Shown here: positions 1 to 8,877 of the stretch, one piece after another
Layout of the letters: each line of letters starts with the position of its first letter
Position numbering within the stretch: the first letter of the stretch is position 1
Source of the DNA: an uncultured eubacterium 1-6
GTDB lineage: Bacteria > Bacillota > Clostridia > Lachnospirales > Lachnospiraceae
DNA length: 64,000 nucleotides
NCBI GenBank assembly: GCA_903789595.1
Contig: CAIFEZ010000003.1
Coordinates: 44,937-108,936, forward strand
Reading direction: 5' to 3'
Notes under the pieces: generated by a model
What the model saw: the letters and a program-made list of their open reading frames with translations, nothing else
Told to the model about the DNA's origin: nothing
Database searches by the model: none
Made by a program: the position numbers and the translations under genes

Positions 1-132
1 ACCATCACAAAGGATCAGATCAAAGAGATCGCCGAGATGAAGATGCCTGACCTGAACGCAGCATCCGTAGAGAGCGCCATGAGCATGATCGCGGGAACCT
101 GCCGCAGCATGGGCGTTGTCGTTGAGGACTGA
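1..132 (+). CDS. rplK: 50S ribosomal protein L11, C-terminal end (partial)
   Basis: The window opens inside this gene. The 43 visible residues begin [20 protein letters not shown] and end SMGVVVED, which is the rRNA-binding C-terminal domain of L11, including the typical MPDLNA segment and the glycine-rich tail. L11 sits at the GTPase-associated centre of the large subunit. The start lies upstream of the window. It is followed at 135 bp by rplA, the normal order. Reading frame is intact to the TGA stop. Very confident from the protein tail and the neighbour. Confidence 0.95.
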   Translation, partial: TITKDQIKEIAEMKMPDLNAASVESAMSMIAGTCRSMGVVVED

Positions 133-156
133 TTCGGTTTACAGTAACTTTCGTAA

Positions 157-258
157 GTGTCCGCTGTTTCCTTCGGAGAAAGCGTTAATTCTTGCATATG
201 CGCCGGAAGGACGGACACAAATCGTGGGAGGGAAAATCCCGCAACTACCACAGGAGGT
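157..258 (+). promoter_or_regulatory. Probable L1-binding leader of rplA
   Basis: The rplK-rplA spacer is structured. GTGTCCG (157-163) can pair with CGGACAC (212-218). Just before the AGGAGGT ribosome-binding site, GTGG (224-227) pairs with CCAC (248-251) and GGG (230-232) with CCC (238-240), leaving asymmetric internal loops GA and GCAACTA. Two short helices joined by an asymmetric loop is the architecture that ribosomal protein L1 recognises in 23S rRNA and in its own mRNA. The structure is seen in the sequence; autoregulation by L1 is inference. Confidence 0.6.
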
Positions 259-267
259 ATTTTTAAA

Positions 268-963
268 ATGAAACACGGAAAGAAATACGCAGAAGCTGCA
301 AAAGCTATTGACCGCGCAAATCTGTATGATCCGGCAGAGGCAATTGCCCTTGCAAAAAAATCTGCAGTAGCTAAGTTTGATGAGACAATTGAAGTACATA
401 TCCGTACAGGCTGTGACGGACGTCACGCGGATCAGCAGGTACGTGGAGCTGTTGTACTTCCTCACGGAACCGGCAAGAGCGTTCGTGTACTTGTATTCGC
501 AAAGGGAGCAAAGGCCGATGAGGCTAAGGCTGCCGGAGCTGATTTTGTAGGCGATATGGATCTGGTTCCGAAGATCCAGAACGAAGGATGGCTTGATTTT
601 GACGTTGTTGTTGCAACACCGGATATGATGGGTGTTGTAGGACGTCTGGGCCGTATCCTCGGACCGAAGGGCTTAATGCCGAACCCGAAGGCCGGAACAG
701 TTACCATGGACGTAACAAAGGCGATCAACGATATCAAAGCAGGTAAAGTTGAGTACCGTCTTGATAAGGCAAATATCATTCACGTTGTAATTGGTAAAGC
801 TTCCTTTACGGAAGAGCAGCTGAATGACAACTTCCAGACACTGATGGCAGCTATTAACAAAGCCAGACCTGCCGCACTGAAGGGCCAGTATCTGAAATCC
901 GTTTCCGTTGCTCCTACAATGGGACCGGGCGTGAAGATCAACCCGATCAAGGTAAGCGCATAA
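268..963 (+). CDS. rplA: 50S ribosomal protein L1
   Basis: A 231-residue protein of normal length for L1, which forms the L1 stalk of the large subunit near the E site and represses its own operon. The sequence carries typical L1 stretches such as [20 protein letters not shown] and the C-terminal GPGVKINP. The start ATG at 268 is chosen because AGGAGGT lies at 252-258; an upstream in-frame extension to 157 runs through the structured leader and lacks homology to L1. In most Firmicutes rplJ-rplL follow directly; here they lie 24 kb downstream, after an accessory block. Confidence 0.97.
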   Translation: MKHGKKYAEAAKAIDRANLYDPAEAIALAKKSAVAKFDETIEVHIRTGCDGRHADQQVRGAVVLPHGTGKSVRVLVFAKGAKADEAKAAGADFVGDMDLVPKIQNEGWLDFDVVVATPDMMGVVGRLGRILGPKGLMPNPKAGTVTMDVTKAINDIKAGKVEYRLDKANIIHVVIGKASFTEEQLNDNFQTLMAAINKARPAALKGQYLKSVSVAPTMGPGVKINPIKVSA

Positions 964-1006
964 TTTCGTCGCAAAATTATGTGAAGGCTTTTTGAAAGCT
1001 GTATAT

Positions 1007-1085
1007 AAAAGGCTGCTGCACAGCAGACTGCAGCGAATAGATTGAGAATTTATTCGTATGCGGAAAATGTGTGGCAGCCTTTTTC
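1007..1085 (+). terminator. Terminator after rplA
   Basis: AAAGGCTGC (from 1008) pairs with GCAGCC (1074-1079) followed by five Ts; the roughly 55-nt intervening loop contains further small hairpins. It ends the rplK-rplA transcript, consistent with rplJL having its own promoter further on. Confidence 0.6.
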
Positions 1086-1109
1086 TATTCCATGAGCTTT
1101 TATTTTTTT

Positions 1110-1213
1110 GCTGTTTACGGCATATCTGAACGGCAGAGATTTCACACCCCTGTTGCCGTTCGCAAACTGGCAGTGCGAGGGCAAAGGTGCTGTGAAATTT
1201 CTGCCTGGTCAGC
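1110..1213. repeat. Dispersed imperfect palindromic repeat, copy A
   Basis: A 15-bp inverted repeat (GGCAGAGATTTCACA at 1132-1146 with TGTGAAATTTCTGCC at 1191-1205, one G-T pair) encloses a loop with further pairing. The reverse complement of this stretch aligns along most of its length with 27987-28079 (shared blocks include CTGACCAGGCA, CAGTTTGCGAA, AACAGG and TTCAGATAT). Weaker partial copies lie at 31880-31918 and 47510-47542. The rest of the 964-1297 spacer holds only the terminator described separately. Confidence 0.55.
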
Positions 1214-1297
1214 TAAGCGCGAGTGGTAACTTAATTTTTGCGTACAACAGTCTTTGACCTCGATGGGGTCGAGACCGGCGTGTACTGCGGTGAAGAG

Positions 1298-2491
1298 ATG
1301 AAGAATATGGCGGAATATTCGTATATTTTCAATAAGGGTTTTCAGATGACGGGAGTGGCTGTATCGGTATTTCAGGATGACCAGATGCTCTACCCGGAAA
1401 AGCCGGATGATTTTCACGCGGTGCGGGATAATTCTGCATTCAGGCACAAACTGGTCCGCATGACGGATGAACGAAAGGTGCCGCTGATTTACCTGGACGA
1501 ACACAAGGTCATAGTCGCCGCTGTTCGTCAGGACGGCTGCTATTATTTCTTCGGTCCGGTCAGCTCCGAGCACCTGAATCGGGTTGAGCTTCATCGCTAT
1601 TATTTTGATATGAACATGCGAAAAGGCATGGAAAAGGAGATCCCGTATTTTCCATTCAGCCGGTTTCTAGCATATCTTGAGCTGATGGTGTTTGAGATCA
1701 CGGGACGAAAGTTTACAGACGAGCAGATCATCAACGGAAACCTGCTTCAGTCGGGAATAGAGGAAGAGAAGACGTCAGAGGAGATCTCCATCGGGCAGAT
1801 CTCCGATGCGGAGGAAAGCGCGCATCATACGTACATGGAGGAGAGAAGACTTCTGGACTGCGTGCGGGAAGGAAGAGTCGAGGAGGCCCTGCGCATGAAT
1901 GCGCGGATGGATTCCGAGATCGGCGTGATGTCAAAGAATGAGACGGAACAGGTGCGCAAGCTGGTCACCGTCGCCATAGCGCTTTCGGTCAGAGCTGCCA
2001 TTGAAGGCGGCCTGACGCCCTCGGAAGCATATCGCATGAGCGATCTTTATCTGCAGAAGCTGGATGAATGTAAGACACTGACGGAATTGCTTGCAGCGCG
2101 CAACCGTGCGGTGCGTGATATTGCGACACGTGTTCACGAGTGTCAGATGCGGAAACGAAAATCCAGCTATGTGGAGAGATGCTGCGATTACGTCAATCGG
2201 AACTATCGGAACAAGATTTACCTGTCGGATATCGCATCAGAGCTGGGAATCAGCGCGTCCTACCTGTCCAGGCTGTTTGCGGGAGAGATGGGCGTGAAGC
2301 TGCAGGATTATATCGTGCAGGTACGAGTGGAGCGCGCGGCGAATCTCCTGACGTACTCGGAGGAAAGCATATCGAAAATCAGCGACTATGTGAATTTCCC
2401 GTCTCAGAGTTATTTCGGGAGGGTCTTTCGCAAGTACAAGAATATGACGCCGAGAGAATATCGGGAGAGATATAAGCCGAAGGAATTCTGA
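1298..2491 (+). CDS. AraC-family transcriptional regulator
   Basis: A 397-residue protein whose last about 100 residues form an AraC-type double helix-turn-helix (LSDIASELGISASYLSRLF, then the second helix pair ending in the typical YFGRVFRKYKNMTPREYRE). The N-terminal 280 residues are not a recognisable cupin or receiver domain and may sense a ligand. The start is uncertain: ATG 1298 is preceded by only a weak GGTGAAG, and an in-frame TTG at 1238 would add 20 residues without a ribosome-binding site. The gene stands 440 bp ahead of the rhamnosidase gene on the same strand, so it is the obvious candidate activator of the glycan block 2932-8759. That role is inference from position. Confidence 0.85.
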   Translation: MKNMAEYSYIFNKGFQMTGVAVSVFQDDQMLYPEKPDDFHAVRDNSAFRHKLVRMTDERKVPLIYLDEHKVIVAAVRQDGCYYFFGPVSSEHLNRVELHRYYFDMNMRKGMEKEIPYFPFSRFLAYLELMVFEITGRKFTDEQIINGNLLQSGIEEEKTSEEISIGQISDAEESAHHTYMEERRLLDCVREGRVEEALRMNARMDSEIGVMSKNETEQVRKLVTVAIALSVRAAIEGGLTPSEAYRMSDLYLQKLDECKTLTELLAARNRAVRDIATRVHECQMRKRKSSYVERCCDYVNRNYRNKIYLSDIASELGISASYLSRLFAGEMGVKLQDYIVQVRVERAANLLTYSEESISKISDYVNFPSQSYFGRVFRKYKNMTPREYRERYKPKEF

Positions 2492-2931
2492 ACGTTCCGA
2501 TCTGTCGAAGAAGCAGTCCGGAATTCGTACAGACAGAGCCATTGTGGTCATTTGGAATGTCTGGATTTCCTGATATTCAGAGAAAAGAAGATCAACAGAA
2601 TTATAGAAAGTGCAAGATAACATCAGATCCTGCCGCCGGTATTGGATACACTGTCTATGTGTATGGATTCAGATCCGGCAGCGGGATTTTTTACGCAGGT
2701 GTGACGAGCATTGTGAGTGCCCTGGTTGAAGGACTAACTTTCCGGGGCGTAATTTTCCGACGGGTCTGAAAATCGAGCGGTCAGAGATCACAGAATATAA
2801 AAGAACTGCAACGATTCAGGCCCCAATTTTGAGAGACTGCGGTTCTCTTGATGTGAGAAATTGCGGAATGAGGGATCAAACGGAACGAGAGATGAGAGGG
2901 AAAAACAATTGAAAGACGGGGGAGTGAAGAA
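2492..2931 (+). other. Intergenic region between araC-type gene and rhamnosidase gene
   Basis: No credible gene is seen here. A terminator-like element lies at 2627-2692: ATCCTGCCGCCGG pairs imperfectly with CCGGCAGCGGGAT, followed by six Ts. Downstream of it is about 240 bp that presumably carries the promoter and the AraC-type operator for the glycan genes, but I could not identify convincing -35/-10 boxes. GGGGGAG at about 2919 is the ribosome-binding site for the next gene. Confidence 0.4.
2627..2692 (+). terminator. Terminator after AraC-family gene
   Basis: Imperfect 13-bp stem (2627-2639 with 2675-2687) around a 35-nt loop, directly followed by TTTTTT. It separates the regulator transcript from the glycan genes. 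Confidence 0.5.
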
Positions 2932-5457
2932 ATGAATGAAAATAGAACGAACTGGATCTGGACGCCGGACTGGAACGCGGAGGACAGCGAGGCTGCGAGA
3001 ATTGTTTACTTTCGAAAAGCAGTATTTGCAGAGAAAAGGAATATAGCGGAGCAGTGCCGCATCCGAATAACTGCCGATTCTCATTACAAGCTTTATGTAA
3101 ACGGACACTTTGTACAGGACGGTCCACAGAAGTCGCTGGATCTCAAGGAGTGGTTTGTGGATGAAGCGGACCTGAACGCATACCTGACAGAAGGACAGAA
3201 TGTTGTCGCGGTTGAAGTACTGCGGTATCCGGAGCCGAACCTCTCCTTTGGCGTCCCGGTCAGCAATGACAGTCTGCTGCGTTCTCCCATACCGAATCTG
3301 TACGTGGAGCAGATCCGCGCGGACGGGGACTCGGAGGCAGAGGGCCTGAACAGAGAGACTGACGGAAATCCGGAGGCAGAGAGCCTGAACGGGGGGACCT
3401 GCGGAGATCCGGAGGCAGAGGGCCTGAACGGGGGGACCTGCGGAGATCCGGAGGCAAGGAGTCTGGACGGAAGATTTGGCTGGAAGTGCCTGGTGAACAG
3501 GGGGATACAGATCGTCGATGAGGATTCCATGCCGGCTCCGATTCATGCTCAGGAAATTGTGCACGCGACGGGCTCTGCCGCGGGATGGATGGAACCCGGA
3601 TTCGATGACACGGCATGGGCGGAAGCAAGGGCAATGGATGCCATGGAAATGCCGAAGAGTGATGCGCCGGGCAATCTTGTGCCAAGAACGATTCCCTACC
3701 TCAGATACAGGCAGCATAACTTTGCCGGAGTGAAGGAAATACGTGAAGTGTCCGTACCCGTTCCGGCACGCGCTTCTGCAGAACAGACAAAAGCACAGAT
3801 AAAGGATGCCTGGGAGAAAATGCTTTCCGGCACGGGTTCGGTGGAAGTGCCGGCGCACAGCAGGGTCGTCGTTGAGATCAGTGCGGATGTGGAAGAGTGC
3901 GGATTTCTGAATTACGCAATGTCCGGAGGCAGGGGAGCGGTCATCAGAACTCTGTGTTCGGAGTGCTATGCTTATCCGCCGGAAAAGGAGACAGACGCAA
4001 ACGGAATCCCTCAGAATCCGGTCAAGGGAGATCGGACCGATTCCGTAAACGGGCGGCTTTTCGGACATACATCGGTTTATCACCCGGCGGGCTGCGGGAC
4101 ACCGGAGCAGCCGGAAGTGTACGAGCCTTTCTGGTTTCGTACCTTCCGTTTTATTCAGCTTCAGATTGAGACAGGAGAGGATGCGCTTCGCATTCTGAAG
4201 TTCGCTTATCGTGAGACGGGATATCCGCTGGAGGTGCATACGACGGTAAAAACCTCTGACCCGACGCTGGCACCTGTCTGGGACATCAGCCTTCGGACAC
4301 TGGAGAGGTGTATGCGCGACACGTACATGGACTGCCCTTTTTACGAACAGCTTCAGTACGCGATGGACAGCCGCGAGGAGATTCTGTACACGTATTCGGT
4401 TTCCGCGGATGACAGACTCGCGCGCCAGGCGATCGAAGCGTTCCGACGGTCCCAGAGGCCGGACGGTATGATCAATGCTTCGGCGCCGGCACAGAAGAGC
4501 AATGTCATTCCGGGATTCTCGATTTATTATCTGCTGATGGTGTACGATCATATGATGTATTTCGGAGACCGTGCTCTGGTAGAGGAAAACTGGAACGCGA
4601 TCGATCAGGTTCTGGCATTCTTTGACCGGAATCTGGGGCCGAATGGTATGGTGAATAAAATCGGCGGTCCGCTGTTAGACTCGAGATACTGGTCATTTAT
4701 AGACTGGACGAGAGAGTGGAACGCAACAATGGGTGTTCCGACAGCGACGGCGAAGGGAAGCGGACAGCTGACCATGGAGAGCCTGCTGTATGTCTATGGT
4801 CTCCAGAAGGCCGCGAAAATTTCGGATTTTGCGGAAAGACACGAGGCGGCGGAGCGATATCGCCGGCGCGCCGGCGAGGTGCTGGAGGCGGTTCGGGAGC
4901 ATGCGATGGGAGTATGCGGAGATGTCAGGCTTGTGCAGGATGGGCCCGGAGTCGATGCGTTTTCGGTTCATACACAGGTGTTTGCCGTACTCACAGGGCT
5001 GACGGATCCGCGGGAAGGCAGAAAAATGCTGGAAGAAACCGTAGGCAATTCCCGTTTTCCGCAGGCGTCCGTATCTTATATGTTCTATCTGTTCCGCGCG
5101 CTGGAAATCACAGGGCTGTATGACAGGACGGATGCGCTGTGGGAGCTCTGGAGAAAAATGGTGAGGGAGCATATGAGTACCTGTGTGGAAAACGGTGTCG
5201 ACGGAAGATCCGACTGCCACGCATGGGCGTCCCTTATCCTTTATGAAATTCCGGCGACCGTACTCGGCGTGCGTCCTTCCGCACCGGGTTATGCGTCTGT
5301 CCGGATCGCTCCCGTCGCCGGTTATCTGACGGAAGCAGCCGGGGATGTGATCACGCCGAGAGGAACGGTGCACGTGGAGTGGAAGAAGGGAGCGGACGGC
5401 ACCTTGAAGGTGGATGCGAAGGTGCCGGAAGGCGTCAGCTTCCGCATAGAAGGATGA
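2932..5457 (+). CDS. GH78-like alpha-L-rhamnosidase
   Basis: An 841-residue protein resembling family 78 alpha-L-rhamnosidases, which cleave terminal rhamnose from pectin and plant glycosides. The N-terminal part holds beta-sandwich domains (WIWTPDW start; FRKAVF and YKLYVNG strands). The (alpha/alpha)6 catalytic barrel runs from about residue 430 to 770, with the CMRDTYMDCPFYEQLQYAMD segment corresponding to the family acidic catalytic region, and a C-terminal beta domain ends with GYLTEAAGDVITPRGTV. There is no signal peptide, so it would act inside the cell on imported oligosaccharides. Start supported by GGGGGAG upstream. Oddity: residues 133-180 are a 13-residue tandem repeat rich in Glu, Gly and Asn. 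Exact substrate is not deducible. Confidence 0.82.
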   Translation: MNENRTNWIWTPDWNAEDSEAARIVYFRKAVFAEKRNIAEQCRIRITADSHYKLYVNGHFVQDGPQKSLDLKEWFVDEADLNAYLTEGQNVVAVEVLRYPEPNLSFGVPVSNDSLLRSPIPNLYVEQIRADGDSEAEGLNRETDGNPEAESLNGGTCGDPEAEGLNGGTCGDPEARSLDGRFGWKCLVNRGIQIVDEDSMPAPIHAQEIVHATGSAAGWMEPGFDDTAWAEARAMDAMEMPKSDAPGNLVPRTIPYLRYRQHNFAGVKEIREVSVPVPARASAEQTKAQIKDAWEKMLSGTGSVEVPAHSRVVVEISADVEECGFLNYAMSGGRGAVIRTLCSECYAYPPEKETDANGIPQNPVKGDRTDSVNGRLFGHTSVYHPAGCGTPEQPEVYEPFWFRTFRFIQLQIETGEDALRILKFAYRETGYPLEVHTTVKTSDPTLAPVWDISLRTLERCMRDTYMDCPFYEQLQYAMDSREEILYTYSVSADDRLARQAIEAFRRSQRPDGMINASAPAQKSNVIPGFSIYYLLMVYDHMMYFGDRALVEENWNAIDQVLAFFDRNLGPNGMVNKIGGPLLDSRYWSFIDWTREWNATMGVPTATAKGSGQLTMESLLYVYGLQKAAKISDFAERHEAAERYRRRAGEVLEAVREHAMGVCGDVRLVQDGPGVDAFSVHTQVFAVLTGLTDPREGRKMLEETVGNSRFPQASVSYMFYLFRALEITGLYDRTDALWELWRKMVREHMSTCVENGVDGRSDCHAWASLILYEIPATVLGVRPSAPGYASVRIAPVAGYLTEAAGDVITPRGTVHVEWKKGADGTLKVDAKVPEGVSFRIEG
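3328..3471 (+). repeat. 39-bp in-frame tandem repeat in the rhamnosidase gene
   Basis: Three full and one partial copy of a 39-bp unit at 3328-3366, 3367-3405, 3406-3444 and 3445-3471. Each full unit encodes a 13-residue unit of the form (D/N)PEAEGLNGGTCG. Copies two and three are nearly identical at DNA level, suggesting recent slippage or duplication. The unit length keeps the frame. Confidence 0.9.
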
Positions 5458-5713
5458 ATCAGGACTGCGGGAACAAAGGAAGGGGAAACAGAGAAGGAAA
5501 GAACAACAAATGGATAACCCATTAAGGAAAATGACGGGAAGACTAAGATACTTGTGCATAATACGTCCTGAAAGTGCAAGATATGTACAAATCCGACATT
5601 CGGAGTGTAGTATAATCCGTACAGAAAACGAGATCAGAGATTGTGATACGGAATAACGGATGTATTCTTGGAAAAGATGATTGATGGAAGGTTCAGAACA
5701 GAGAGGTGTCGGT

Positions 5714-6835
5714 ATGTCGGAAAAAGCGGATCATCTGGGACTCAGAAAAGAAGATGTGGATAAACGGAATGAGGATGAAAATCAGGGAATCGCCGGGCTG
5801 CTGCGGCTGATGAGCGATGACCCGGAGATCGGGGACGCCCTGGCGCGTTCCGAGGACGGAGAAATCATGGACCACCGTCTGTCGCTGATGGCGATGCCGG
5901 AGGTGTCGGAGCAGGAAATGCGTTACTGGGCATCTTATGAAAAGGGACTTCATAAAGAGGTACATGGGGAAGGACTGGAAAAATGGGCTTCCTTTGTGCC
6001 GCTTTCCGCCGCGTCGGACCGGGAGCGCCGGTATCCGCTGATCTTCTGTCTGCACGGAGCGCACAATCCGATTCAGATGACGGAAAGCTACGGAATTATT
6101 CAGGTCGCCGCCAGGGAAGAGTGCATTGTGATCGCGCCGGAGAATGAGAACTGGGAGTCGATCCGGCGTCTGCTTGATGTCGCAAAAGAGGAATATCCGG
6201 TTGACTGGCGGAGAGTATATCTGATGGGATACAGCTTCGGGGGATTTTCCGCCTCCAGACTGGGGCTGGCGCATCCGGAAATTTTCGCCGGAATCGGCAT
6301 GGGCGGAATGCTGTTCGCCAATGATGTCGCTGCCCACGAGCTGGATGGACAGTGGTATGAGGCATACAGTCTGACGGAAGAGATGGTGGAGAAGGCGCGC
6401 AGGCTTGGAATTGCGATTTCGCTTGTGATGGGAGAGCATGAGATGCTCGGACTTCTGCCCATACGCCGGGAGCCCGGCGGAGAGGCAAAGGACGGGGTCA
6501 TTCCGCTGAAACCGGAAGAGAAGATGACTTCGTTTAACAATTTCCGGATGGTATCCGGCTGCGACCCCGCAGTTTTTCCGCAGCCAGGCGAAGAAAAGAA
6601 CGATATCGAACGGATGACGGGCATACGGTTTGAGAAATGTTCGGAGAGAACGTATTATGGCCGCCGGTATCTTTTCGGTTTTAATGAGAGACCGGATGGT
6701 GGGGACTGCACGTTTCAGACGGTCGCCATCGAAGGAATGGTTCACTGGCCGTCATCGATGTTCGGCGAAATTCTCTGGGAACATTTGTCAAAATTTGCCC
6801 GTGATCCGGAAAGCGGAAAGCTGATCAGACTGTAA
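5714..6835 (+). CDS. Alpha/beta-hydrolase (esterase / PHB-depolymerase-like)
   Basis: A 373-residue cytoplasmic alpha/beta-hydrolase. YPLIFCLHGAHNP is the oxyanion-hole strand, GYSFGG (Ser about 174) is the nucleophile elbow GxSxG, and HW near residue 344 is the probable catalytic histidine. Related proteins include carbohydrate and feruloyl esterases and PHB-depolymerase-like enzymes; next to rhamnosidase genes they usually remove acyl groups from glycans, which is inference here. The first about 90 residues do not match a known domain to my eye. ATG 5714 is chosen because AGAGGTG stands just upstream; an in-frame ATG at 5681 lacks one. Confidence 0.75.
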   Translation: MSEKADHLGLRKEDVDKRNEDENQGIAGLLRLMSDDPEIGDALARSEDGEIMDHRLSLMAMPEVSEQEMRYWASYEKGLHKEVHGEGLEKWASFVPLSAASDRERRYPLIFCLHGAHNPIQMTESYGIIQVAAREECIVIAPENENWESIRRLLDVAKEEYPVDWRRVYLMGYSFGGFSASRLGLAHPEIFAGIGMGGMLFANDVAAHELDGQWYEAYSLTEEMVEKARRLGIAISLVMGEHEMLGLLPIRREPGGEAKDGVIPLKPEEKMTSFNNFRMVSGCDPAVFPQPGEEKNDIERMTGIRFEKCSERTYYGRRYLFGFNERPDGGDCTFQTVAIEGMVHWPSSMFGEILWEHLSKFARDPESGKLIRL

Positions 6836-6896
6836 ATGGCCATGTCCTGCACGCGGAGCGGTGCAATATGTAGAAAGACAGTTGGGAGGAACTGAT

Positions 6897-7325
6897 ATGG
6901 AAAAGGTGATCATGACATTTAAGATTCATGTAAATCGCTCGGACATGAGCAGTGTAGAGGGACCGTTCGGAGGAGCGTATTTCGTGCCCTTCCGGGCGGA
7001 TGTGAAGAGTGACTTATTTACCGGAAAAACCAGACCCGGAGCGTGTGACGTGCAGACGGAAAACCTGGGTGAGGTGCGTCACATGTGCGCAAAGTACCTT
7101 TTCGAGGGCAAGGATCAGAACGGTGCGCCGTGCAAGCTCTTTGTGGAAAATAACGGCTGGATGAATCCGGCCAATAAGGAGGATCCGTTTTTCCAGGCGG
7201 TGCCGACGTTCGTGACGGACAGCCGTGTGCTTGGAGAGTATCTCTGCCAGAATCGCTTTCGCTCGGAAGTGCAGAGTACGGGACCGGAGAGCCTTGACAT
7301 CAGAATCATCGATACCAGAGCATAA
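6897..7325 (+). CDS. DUF3237 family protein
   Basis: A 142-residue protein that looks like the DUF3237 family: FKIHVNRSDMSSVEGPFGG near the start, a central repeated beta pattern (GEVRHMCAKYLFEGKDQNG) and LFVENNGWM. The family adopts a small beta-barrel of unknown biochemical role and is often found beside sugar- or aromatic-degrading enzymes. GGGAGGA (6884-6890) places the start at ATG 6897. It lies 61 bp after the esterase gene and before the DUF4038-like hydrolase gene, so all three are probably one transcript. No catalytic residues can be assigned. Confidence 0.65.
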   Translation: MEKVIMTFKIHVNRSDMSSVEGPFGGAYFVPFRADVKSDLFTGKTRPGACDVQTENLGEVRHMCAKYLFEGKDQNGAPCKLFVENNGWMNPANKEDPFFQAVPTFVTDSRVLGEYLCQNRFRSEVQSTGPESLDIRIIDTRA

Positions 7326-7460
7326 TTTGTTTGTATGTATAATGGGTTCTGGAGACGAAGGCTTCCGGATCCCTCATATTCAGAGAGCGGCAGGTTCTCG
7401 AGAGCGAGCTGCTGAATGAATCATAAATTTATATTGGAAAAAGTACAGGAGGTTATCAGA

Positions 7461-8759
7461 TTGGGCAGACATGGTATGGTACGTGCGGTAGACACACATT
7501 TTGAATACGAAGACGGGACCTATTACTATCCGTTTGGAACGACCGTCTACGCACTGGCGCACCAGACGGAAGAACTGATGGAGGAGACGTTTGCATCACT
7601 GAAGAATTCCCCGTTCAACAAGGTGCGCATGTGCGTATTCCCGAAGCATTATCAGTATAACAATAATGAGCCGAGGTTCTATCCGTTCAAAAAGAAGCCG
7701 GACGGAAGCTGGGATACGAAGAACCCGGATCCGGACTTCTGGGACAATCTGGAGAAATGCATCCGGCGGCTCGACGACATGGATATTCAGTGCGATTTGA
7801 TTCTGTTTCATTCGTACGATAACTGGGGTTTCGCGTCGATGAGCCGGGAGGACAATCTGAATTATCTCGCATACTGTCTGGACAGGCTTGGAGACCTGGA
7901 GAATGTCTGGTGGTCACTTGCAAACGAATATGACCTTCTCCTGTCTGAGATCAGCATGGAACAGTGGTATGAGATCGAAGAATTCGTAGCTTCTCATAAC
8001 CCGAAAGGGCATCTGATTTCGAATCACAATTGTTTCCGGACGTGGGATATGGGCAGAAAGAACATCACGCACGGATCTTATCAGATTAAATTTCTCTCTT
8101 TCGTTGCGGACAGAATCCGGAAATACAAGAAGCCGGTGTGTGTGGATGAATGCTGCTATGAGGGCAATCTTCCGGAGTCCTGGGGAAATCTGTCCGGAGA
8201 AGAGATGACGGCCCGGTTCTGGATGGCAATCGCCAGCGGTGCCTACTGCACACACGGAGAGACGTTCCTCGATGATCATGACATTGTCTGGTGGTCGAAG
8301 GGCGGCACTCTGAAGGGCAAATCGCCGGAGAGAATTCGCTTTCTCAGGAATATCGTGGAAAAGCTCCCGGCGCCGCTGAAGCCGGATGATCCGGCTTCTT
8401 CTTCGGAATTTATGGATAATCTTCCGGATGAGGTCAAGGAGGAACTGCTGTCTTCACCGGCGGGAAGAAGCTTCCCTCTGGCAATGGCACGTGTAGATCA
8501 GGAAGAGGACATTGTGGCCAGGGTCTATGAGCACGATTACAAGGCACATACCGAAGACGACTCCGTGATCCTGAAGTATTTCTATCTGATGTGTCCTGCG
8601 GTTTACAGTCTGCAGCTTTCTGCCGGAAAAAAATACAGAATTCAGGTGATTGACACCTGGAACATGACCGTCACCGACGCGGCGGAGAACGCTTCCGGTA
8701 CAATTCGCGTGGAACTGCCGGGCAGATCCTATATGGCGGTTCTGGCGACAGAGATGTAA
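7461..8759 (+). CDS. DUF4038/DUF5605-type glycoside hydrolase-like protein
   Basis: About 432 residues from a TTG start at 7461. The start is chosen because AGGAGG stands at 7447-7452 with ideal spacing; an in-frame ATG at 7416 has no ribosome-binding site. The fold is a TIM-barrel of the DUF4038 group, related to GH140 apiosidases: PFGTTVYAL near the N terminus, WWSLANEYD with probable acid/base Glu156 and CVDECCYEG with probable nucleophile Glu230. The C-terminal about 110 residues match the small beta domain DUF5605. No signal peptide. With the rhamnosidase and esterase it suggests processing of rhamnose- and apiose-containing pectin fragments (inference). No transporter for such fragments lies in the block. 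Confidence 0.75.
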   Translation: MGRHGMVRAVDTHFEYEDGTYYYPFGTTVYALAHQTEELMEETFASLKNSPFNKVRMCVFPKHYQYNNNEPRFYPFKKKPDGSWDTKNPDPDFWDNLEKCIRRLDDMDIQCDLILFHSYDNWGFASMSREDNLNYLAYCLDRLGDLENVWWSLANEYDLLLSEISMEQWYEIEEFVASHNPKGHLISNHNCFRTWDMGRKNITHGSYQIKFLSFVADRIRKYKKPVCVDECCYEGNLPESWGNLSGEEMTARFWMAIASGAYCTHGETFLDDHDIVWWSKGGTLKGKSPERIRFLRNIVEKLPAPLKPDDPASSSEFMDNLPDEVKEELLSSPAGRSFPLAMARVDQEEDIVARVYEHDYKAHTEDDSVILKYFYLMCPAVYSLQLSAGKKYRIQVIDTWNMTVTDAAENASGTIRVELPGRSYMAVLATEM

Positions 8760-8787
8760 GAGCATTTTGCTTTTCAATCGATAATGC

Positions 8788-8843
8788 GGGTGTCCTGCCT
8801 GCTGCCTTATCATAGAGTGCAGCAAGCGGGACACCTGTTTTTT
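8788..8843 (+). terminator. Terminator of the glycan block
   Basis: GGGTGTCCTGCCTGCTGC pairs with GCAGCAAGCGGGACACC around a short loop, followed by TGTTTTTT. A strong intrinsic terminator between the glycan genes and the convergent PucR-type gene. Confidence 0.9.
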
Positions 8844-8876
8844 ACGCGAACAGCGAGCCACAGCCGAATGCAAAGT
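8844..8876 (+). repeat. 33-bp repeat trailing a terminator (copy 1)
   Basis: Identical for 33 bp (from ACGCGAACAGCG to GCAAAGT) to 59224-59256. Both copies begin immediately after the T-run of a terminator. A related start (ACGCGAGCG) follows the T-run at 22914-22920. Confidence 0.9.
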
Positions 8877-8877
8877 C

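Noticed and set aside
157..267. Upstream in-frame extension of rplA
   Set aside because: It crosses the structured L1-type leader; the AGGAGGT site points to ATG 268.
2788..4551. 587-codon minus-strand frame opposite the rhamnosidase gene
   Set aside because: Antisense shadow of a GC-rich gene; it also reads the 39-bp repeat in reverse with no domain.
5510..5656. 47-codon frame between the rhamnosidase and esterase genes, with GAGAAGGAAAG upstream
   Set aside because: Arg-rich, no recognisable family, and it runs through a TATAAT-like promoter region; probably chance.
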